From the NCBI GenBank assembly GCA_014281115.1, contig JACONQ010000012.1, positions 806,001 through 870,000 of the forward strand: a stretch of DNA of 64,000 nucleotides, written 5' to 3'. The translations under genes were made by a program, and so were the position numbers. This DNA comes from Laburnicola sp. R22_1. Lineage: Eukaryota > Ascomycota > Dothideomycetes > Pleosporales > Didymosphaeriaceae. The stretch's first letter is position 1. Each line of letters opens with the position of its first letter. Positions 57,901-64,000 of this stretch are shown here, piece by piece. The notes beneath the pieces are model-generated. The model saw only the letters and a list, made by a program, of their open reading frames with translations. It had not been told where the DNA came from and did not search any database.

Positions 57901-58080
57901 CTAAAGGCCTATCTTAAAGGTAACTATAGACTAGATTATAGCTTTCTACGCCTTTTAAGGCTAAGGTATAGGGTTGTTTAGGCGTAAAGGAGTGTACTGC
58001 AACTCCTTTCTTATATTTGTTTTTAGTATATTAGAGAGATTTTGCAAGCTCTCCTATTATAAAAGGTTAATTAAATTTAA

Positions 58081-58256
58081 TATAAAGGGCTTTAGACTAT
58101 AAGGTTAGAGTTACCTAAGTAAACTTATAAATTTAATAGGGTTTAATAGTAACTCTAGCGATAGACTTATATATTCTCCTGGCCTGGCAGAAGCATAGAC
58201 TTAGAACTCTAAGGCAGCGGGCTAAGTAACTATAGAATGGCGCTTAGTCCCTTATA
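58081..58256 (-). repeat. Gypsy-2 5' LTR (176 bp)
   Basis: Inverse LTR; plus-strand ends TATAAAGGGC and GTCCCTTATA. Confidence 0.9.
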
Positions 58257-60663
58257 AGTATAAACTATCTCCACTTATTACTTTTTAAGTAGCCCTACTA
58301 TATTTGATTACTATATTTTTTATTATATTGCTAGCGTTTATATAATAGTATATTATATATATATAATAAGTTCTAAAGCGTATTAAAGTTTTTTTAATAT
58401 CTTTTCTAGCTTCTAAAATAACTTATAGTAATAATCCCTTGCCTATCTACTATATTACTAGATAGATAACATCTATTTTTAACCTTTTATTATATTACTA
58501 GATAATTAACTGCTTAGAACTCTTACTTTACTTTACTACTATAATATATAATTAATTATATATATAGTTTGTTCTTTTTACGACTACGGGGTTTCTAATA
58601 AAAATATTATAGTAATAGTAGTTAATTCTCTTACTAATATTAATATAGAAAAATGTTTTAAGATGGTGTTAATAAATTATATATAGTATTCATACGCTGT
58701 ATAGCCAAGGGCACCTAAGGGTGTTGAGATTTTAATATTATTATATAATAGTATCACATAAGAATTATATAATACCTATGCGCTATAGCCTATACGCTAT
58801 AGAATCTTCTCCTTTCTATCAGCACCCTCTCTAGAGACAAGTAATTAATACTAAGTTAGTTCTATTATATTATTTTCTTTCCTTATACAATTATCCTATA
58901 CACTCTTCACACTTGCTAATATAGAGTATTAGATATTAATATCTATATAGCTAGCTATAGAGCCTATTTAACACTAATTAGTAGTTAACTAACCCTTAAC
59001 TACAAATTAGCGAAAGTAAAGATAGATTATATAAGTTATTATTAGCTATATAATTTATTTTACTATACCCTATCCTCTATACGCAAAAGAATAATAAATT
59101 AAACCTTTATAAAGTTAGTAAGTAACTATTACTATTATATAAAATAAAGAAAGCGATTATACAAGGCGTATAAAACCTATCCTTATCTATAGAAATAGTA
59201 GATTAACTCTTTTATTAAGTTAGTAAGTAGATATCACTACTATATAAGATTCAAAAGAGATAGTGCACTAAGCATACTACTAGTAACTATACAAACACAT
59301 AGTTAGATAATAATAAACCCTAATAAAGCACAATACTTTATATAACTAATCTATTAAATAAACTAGTTACGTAATAACTACCCCTACTACTACTTTGCAC
59401 AAAGCCCCTACCTTTACTACCTTTACCTTACAAAATAATACTAATATGCCTAAATATACTAAACTATATAATAAGTATACTAAAGAAATAGAAATATCTA
59501 AGGCAACACTACGCAAGGGAATAAAACCTAAGTACTAGAAGAATAAGATTAACTTAGTAAATAATCCCACTCTATTAGAAATGTAATTGTACGCAGTATA
59601 TACTATTGCTATTAGCTTGCCAAATACCTTTTTAAACCTTTCTTTTAGTTTAAGGTTAAAGTAGATTAAGATAAAAGATTATTATATACTATATACGGCA
59701 CCTAATTCTAATTAAAGACTAATTTTAAACACTACCTAATAACGCGACAATAGTTTAAACTTACTCTCACCCTATCTACAACTTATAAGCTTCTAACTTA
59801 TATAAAGCTTACTTACAGCGTATATAGTATACCTAGCTTATTACTATTACTATTATTAGTTATTTACGCTCGCGCGCTAAATAAGCTAACTTAATAGCAA
59901 TAATAATTAGAAGAATCTTATAGATTTACGCAATGCTCTTATGATACTAGAGCTTATTAATAAAGACCTTATTGTCCTTCTTTTGCGTCCCCTACTAGAT
60001 TCTATTGCTAATAAGAAGTAATTATATCTACTATGGCAGAAACTTAACCTTATAGTCCTTTGCAAACTAGATAAGCTGCTAACCTAACTAGTACACTAGA
60101 ACTGCCTTATAGATAGTTAAGTATACCTGCCTCTTATGCTAAATAAGTATCTAAATAGAATAGAACTTTAGCGTAGTTACTTTAATAGTAGCAGCGCGTA
60201 TCTTTAGTGTATACTTTTTAGTAATAGTAAGTACTTCTTTAATAATAATATTAATGCCTAGATAGATAGTAGGGTATAGAGTAATAGTAGGGGCTTTATC
60301 TAGAATAACCTTAATATAGTAATAGAGCGATAGTGTATCTAGTATGTATTACCTTTATCCTACTTATAAGTATAATAATATATACCTATTAATATATTAA
60401 CTTATATTATTTATAATAATCTAGATAGTAGTTTATAATAGTTAGGATAGTAGAGGATAAATAGAACTTATAGCGTAGCTACGCTAAAGCCTTTTATTTC
60501 TTACCTAAAGTTCTAACTATAGCCTTTTTATAAATGAACTTTATATGTAGAAGCTGTGTGCACTAAGACTACCAAGCTCGCTTAGTAGTTTAAACGCGCT
60601 TTTTTTTATAATTTACTTTTTTACGGTCTTTTTTAATTACTAAATAGGGGGCTCTGCTTTTTT
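58257..60663 (+). other. Distal interior of element W
   Basis: 58257-58570 repeats 45900-46260 and continues the W sequence left of Gypsy-2. 59600-60663 repeats 44260-45320. A short frame from ATG 59450 (MPKYTKLYNKYTKEIEISKA) resembles the start of an HTH protein but is not traceable further. 58700-59440 holds nothing I can support. Confidence 0.5.
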
Positions 60664-60796
60664 TGTTATATTATTAGGAAGAGAAATATCGCAGACCTTT
60701 TAGTATACGGTGCAACGCTGTAAGGGCAAGCTGTGAGTGTGCTAAAGACGCATTAAAAAAGGTAAAGCAGCGAGACAGGTTAATTGTTATATTATT
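60664..60796 (+). repeat. Short dispersed element (SINE- or MITE-like), copy 2, with 12-bp duplication
   Basis: The insert 60676-60784 lies inside the W terminal repeat, flanked by direct repeats TGTTATATTATT (60664-60675 and 60785-60796). It is GC-richer than its surroundings and similar to 4597-4702 (AAGCTGTGAGTGTGCT, AAGGTAAAGCAGCGAGAC). It lacks RIP-type decay. Too short to encode a protein; no clear tRNA-type promoter boxes seen. Confidence 0.72.
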
Positions 60797-60983
60797 TAAG
60801 ATAAAAGCCTTTGTCGTCCTACCCCTAGATAGATAAAATAACGCCACACATACTATTGCTAATTATTATATATTATATTAAAAAGGGATAGCTTTCTTAG
60901 AATTATTCTAGGAAGACTTTAAAGAATAGGAAGAACACTATTTTTTAAAGTTAAATTATGCGTTTAGAAGAGAGCTTATTATA

Positions 60984-61988
60984 TAGTGGGGTGACAAAAA
61001 AAGAATAATTTTTATACCTTTTTTAAAATGTAATAACTTACCTATTTAGTAATAAAAATTATAGGATTTTTATATATTATAGAATAGGTTAGTATCTTTA
61101 AGAAAGTATACTTACGTAATGCTAACTAAGTAGCGTGAAAAGGTTTTTTAGCCTTAGACATAGGGAATTTTTAAGATCTCTTTAGAAATGTAAATAACCT
61201 TTTATTACGATATTAAATTTTTTTATACTATAGTATAGTTTAGGTATACAGAAAACCTATATATATACAAATTTTAAGTATAGGTTATTTCCTAAAACTA
61301 TTCTTTATTTTAGATTATTTGCTTTGTCCATTTTTAGCTATAGTATTATAATCTAACAATCTATTTAATTCTAGATAGTATTATCCTATAGCTAGAAGCG
61401 GAATCTTAATTTTAAGTTTTAAAAAAGTACAATATTACATGTATTTTTAATATATTTTTAATTTTTAATTTTTAATTTAGTTTAAGGCCCTATATCTTTT
61501 CTATTACGTAATCCTATGGTCTATAATTTTTATATAAGGTTATTTACTAGGTAACCTAACTATATAAAAATATATAGCTTAGTAGCTATAGTTTTAAAAA
61601 ATAGGATTTCTTTAGTTTTTAAGTATACTTTTGGTAGGAAAAAATAAAAACCTTATATAAAAAAAAGGTTTAGAAAGACAACCTATACTAAAAATTTAAA
61701 ATAATACTATGATAAACTATAGTATTGATATATACAAAAATTACCTTTTCTTATACGTCTAAAAAAGTTATAGGGGTTTTACAATAGAGGTTTTAAAACC
61801 TCTATGTTTAGGTTCCTCTATATACCTAGTTTATGATTACTAAGCAAAATTTTAATAGATTAGCTAAGACTACCATATCTCTTCTATAATATATAAAAGA
61901 TTAATATTTTAATAATTAGTTAAATAAAAAGTTATAAGCTTTAAAAAAGAGTTAAAAAAATATTAGTTTTTTGTTTGTTACCCCACTG
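60984..61988. mobile_element. Non-autonomous Tc1/mariner-type element (MITE-like), 1.0 kb
   Basis: Left end TAGTGGGGTGACAAAAAAAG and right end, inverted, CAGTGGGGTAACAAACAAAA, differing by C/T and G/A. TA flanks both sides (60982-60983 and 61989-61990). The interior is AT-rich with further imperfect inverted repeats (around 61240-61290 and 61680-61740) and no reading frame. Mobilisation in trans by a mariner-type transposase is inferred. Confidence 0.8.
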
Positions 61989-62029
61989 TAGTTCTAGGAG
62001 AAAAGGGTATTATACTAAGAATAGACACT

Positions 62030-64000
62030 AAAGCTATAAGTGCTAGTAAAATATATAAAGTAGCCTAAGGTAATATAGATATTACTTATATATTACTACC
62101 TTAACTAGCTTACTTAACTTTTTATACACAAATACTAAAGCTAATCTTAAAAATACCTAAGCTAGTTAGGCTATTACACAAACCTAAATAGAATAAGCTA
62201 CTACTACTATAGGTACCTATATAGCTATAAGTCCTTATAAATATTTTAAGAGAAGCTTTATATAAGTACTAAGGATAACTTATTTATATAATAACTGAAT
62301 AAACTACCACTCTTTATATATAGTACCTAACTACTATTCTACTAACCTACTTGCGATTATTAAACACTATATAGAATAGAGCTACTACTAGTTAAACGTA
62401 AATTATAGGCACTATATTAATTTATATAAACTAAGCTTATGCTATAATTTAACCTATATAAGCTTCTACCTAAGTATAACCTACCTCCTTAGAGAATTCT
62501 AGCTAATAAAATAATCTAATTTTAAAAGGCATAGAATAAGAATAATAACTATGCTAGAGCTCTATATAATATTTTAGTAAATAAGACTAGAATCTTTATA
62601 AATCTATATAAATGCCTAGATATTAATAAGGATTAATACCTAAATATTTTTCTAGATATCCTTACTAGCCGTGCAGCATAGTATTGTCTCTATACTATCT
62701 ACCCTAGACAATTATAGAAGTGCTTATATAAAGTACTTAATAGTTACTTTAATACTACTATTAACTATAACTAGTATTAGATAGACTAAACTATAATAAC
62801 TTTCGCATAATACTAGCGCAAGAACCCTAATAAGAGTCTATATAAAGTCCTAAAGGCAATAATTAATAGGCTTACTTTTACACAAAGAGTATTAGGTGTA
62901 GACTTTGCTAAGAAAATTCCTCTCTATACTATTATTATATAAGCATAATATAGACACCTAGAGCTAGAGTAGGCTATATTTACCCCTAGGCCTACTTATA
63001 AAGCTCTATTTGCTAATCTCTATACATTAATCTAAATTATAATTAATTACTAATCTAATTAGTACCTATAAGAGGCTAATACGTACTACACTAATCGTAA
63101 ATATAACTTTTCTATATAAAGAAGGAGATTACTAGGTCCTTATAAATTAGGATTTTATAGACAATTTGCACTATTATTATTATAATTTAGATCCTAATTA
63201 AATAATATTTATATAAGACTAAAGAAGTGTTTTATATATTATAAAAAAGTTGTTAGTCTTTTAACTCTCTACACAATAAGTATACTCACGCAATAAGGTA
63301 ATATATTACCTTTTATAAAGAGTATAATAATAAAATGCCTTTGTACAAAACTATTTAGTCCTATATTTAGAATATAGAAGGGTATAATAATAAGGAACCT
63401 ACTTTGTATAAAGAAGAGAAGTAAAGTAAAGATAATAAGAATAGCAATAATTAAGTATCCTACCTAACTACTACTACCTATCTTTACCGCATAACTAGTA
63501 ATTATACTTATAAGATAGAGCTATAGGAGTATACGAAATAGTTTATTCTTAAAAATTAATACTATAAAATATACTAAGCTAAACTATAGGATATAAGTAT
63601 AGCAAGAATTTTCACTATTAGCAAAGCACAACTAGAGGTATATATATAAGAGAATTCCTATATAAAGATTAATTAGACACTTAGCAACACTAATATTAGC
63701 TTTAGAGGTTAGAATTTATAAGGATTTTTAGAAACTATATAAATTATAAATCTAATAGAAATAGTTACCTACTATATTTTCGACACTCTACTATGATTTC
63801 TACTATTATTAGTAGATGCTAATAAGCTAAGTGCCTACTTTAACAATATTCTAGATATTATTATATAAAAGAATAGTATAACTATACCTATTATACGCAA
63901 ATAGGAACACTCTTTCTTTAATATTAATAAGGAAGAAACTATGTCTTTCTTTACTAAATAAGAACTTTACTACCTTTATTTACAATTTAGACATTTCTAT
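62030..64000 (+). pseudogene. Retrotransposon gag-protease-pre-integrase, RIP-saturated, runs off the window
   Basis: A plus-strand frame can be followed from about 62580: FLDILTSRAAQYCLYTIYP, KNPNKSLYKVLKAIINRLTF, QRVLGVDFAKKIPL and TNRKYNFS, a pattern I associate with a fungal LTR-retrotransposon Gag. A decayed zinc knuckle lies at about 63218-63280 (KCFIYYKKVVS, Cys and Gly lost). Near 63800 come LLVDANKLSAYFNNILD and IPIIRK.EHSFF, then TK.ELYYLYLQFRH, corresponding to the LADMDKL...YFNN and ELRRLHRRFGHPS blocks before the integrase. Probably Copia-type. No LTR was identified; the start is uncertain. Confidence 0.6.

Larger units (their letters stand above)
48476..58256 (-). mobile_element. 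Ty3/Gypsy retrotransposon (Gypsy-2), inverted, split by a pogo-like element
   Basis: LTRs 58081-58256 (5') and 48476-48651 (3') match those of Gypsy-1 in inverse. Flanks TGTAT (48471-48475) and AGTAT (58257-58261) are the likely target duplication. The host sequence on both sides joins into the W interior (CCTTCTAG.(C/T)AGA + AGTATAAACT). A pyrimidine tract at 48655-48682 is the polypurine tract of the minus strand. The element is 7.9 kb without the nested transposon. Confidence 0.9.
46670..60870. mobile_element. Unclassified TIR element W, split by Gypsy-2
   Basis: Terminal parts of about 110-130 bp are inverted copies: 46690-46800 has GATAGCACGACAAAGGCTTT and GCAGAGCCCCCTGC; 60650-60850 has the inverse, AGGGGGCTCTGC and AAAGCCTTTGTCGTCCTACC, split by a 121-bp insertion. 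Without Gypsy-2 the element is about 4.4 kb. 47150-47300 and 48108-48240 are an internal direct repeat. No transposase was recognised, so the superfamily is open. Boundaries are approximate and no target duplication was found. Confidence 0.55.

Noticed and set aside
1..64000. tRNA, rRNA or origin of replication
   Set aside because: No cloverleaf, rRNA-like block or origin signature was recognised by eye; a tRNAscan/Infernal run would be needed to exclude degenerate copies.

Overview
The window reads as a transposon graveyard from a filamentous ascomycete (Pezizomycotina). It holds fungal Tc1/mariner-pogo, hAT, Tad-like LINE, Ty1/Copia and Ty3/Gypsy elements. Almost every element is broken by C-to-T and G-to-A changes, mostly CpA to TpA, so Gln and Trp codons have become stops. 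This is the signature of repeat-induced point mutation (RIP). No intact host housekeeping gene was found. The only candidate host gene is a small secreted-protein-like ORF at 4.2-4.6 kb, and its last codons lie in a dispersed repeat.

Layout, 1-20.4 kb (moderate GC, lightly to strongly mutated): a Tigger/pogo-like element cut by the window edge (1-721); a pogo/Fot-like element (742-2851); unique sequence with short tandem repeats and the small ORF (2854-4960); a Tc1/mariner-like element with 200-bp TIRs and an extra opposite-strand ORF (4961-8339); a second pogo/Fot-like element (8509-10637); a third one (about 10640-18777) split by a 6-kb Tad-like LINE (11864-17889); and a fourth, more decayed minus-strand pogo-like copy truncated at its 3' end (18779-20441).

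Layout, 20.44-64 kb (very AT-rich, saturated mutation): an inverted pair of an unclassified repeat here called X (about 21785-22990 and 24345-38320). The second X copy is split by a Ty3/Gypsy element (24589-32183, Gypsy-1) and a Ty1/Copia element (32687-37819). Next comes a complete hAT element (38368-44129) with a perfect 8-bp target duplication. It carries a hAT transposase, an unknown second ORF and a histone H3-like gene with two introns. After it lie fragments of another TIR element, here called W (about 44260-46690), then a W copy (about 46670-60870) that contains a minus-strand Gypsy element (48476-58256, Gypsy-2), which itself contains a pogo-like element (49402-51252). The window ends with a 1-kb TIR element without coding capacity (60984-61988) and the 5' half of another retrotransposon (62-64 kb).

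The most unusual content is the hAT transposon carrying a histone H3-like gene. Reading frame, both phase-1 introns and the conserved H3 core can be followed through the RIP damage. The second notable pattern is a duplicated motif with 17-18 bp spacing in the TIRs of at least four, probably five, pogo-like families whose motifs otherwise differ. The nested insertions give a relative order of events, and one can be verified against a paralogous empty site inside the window.
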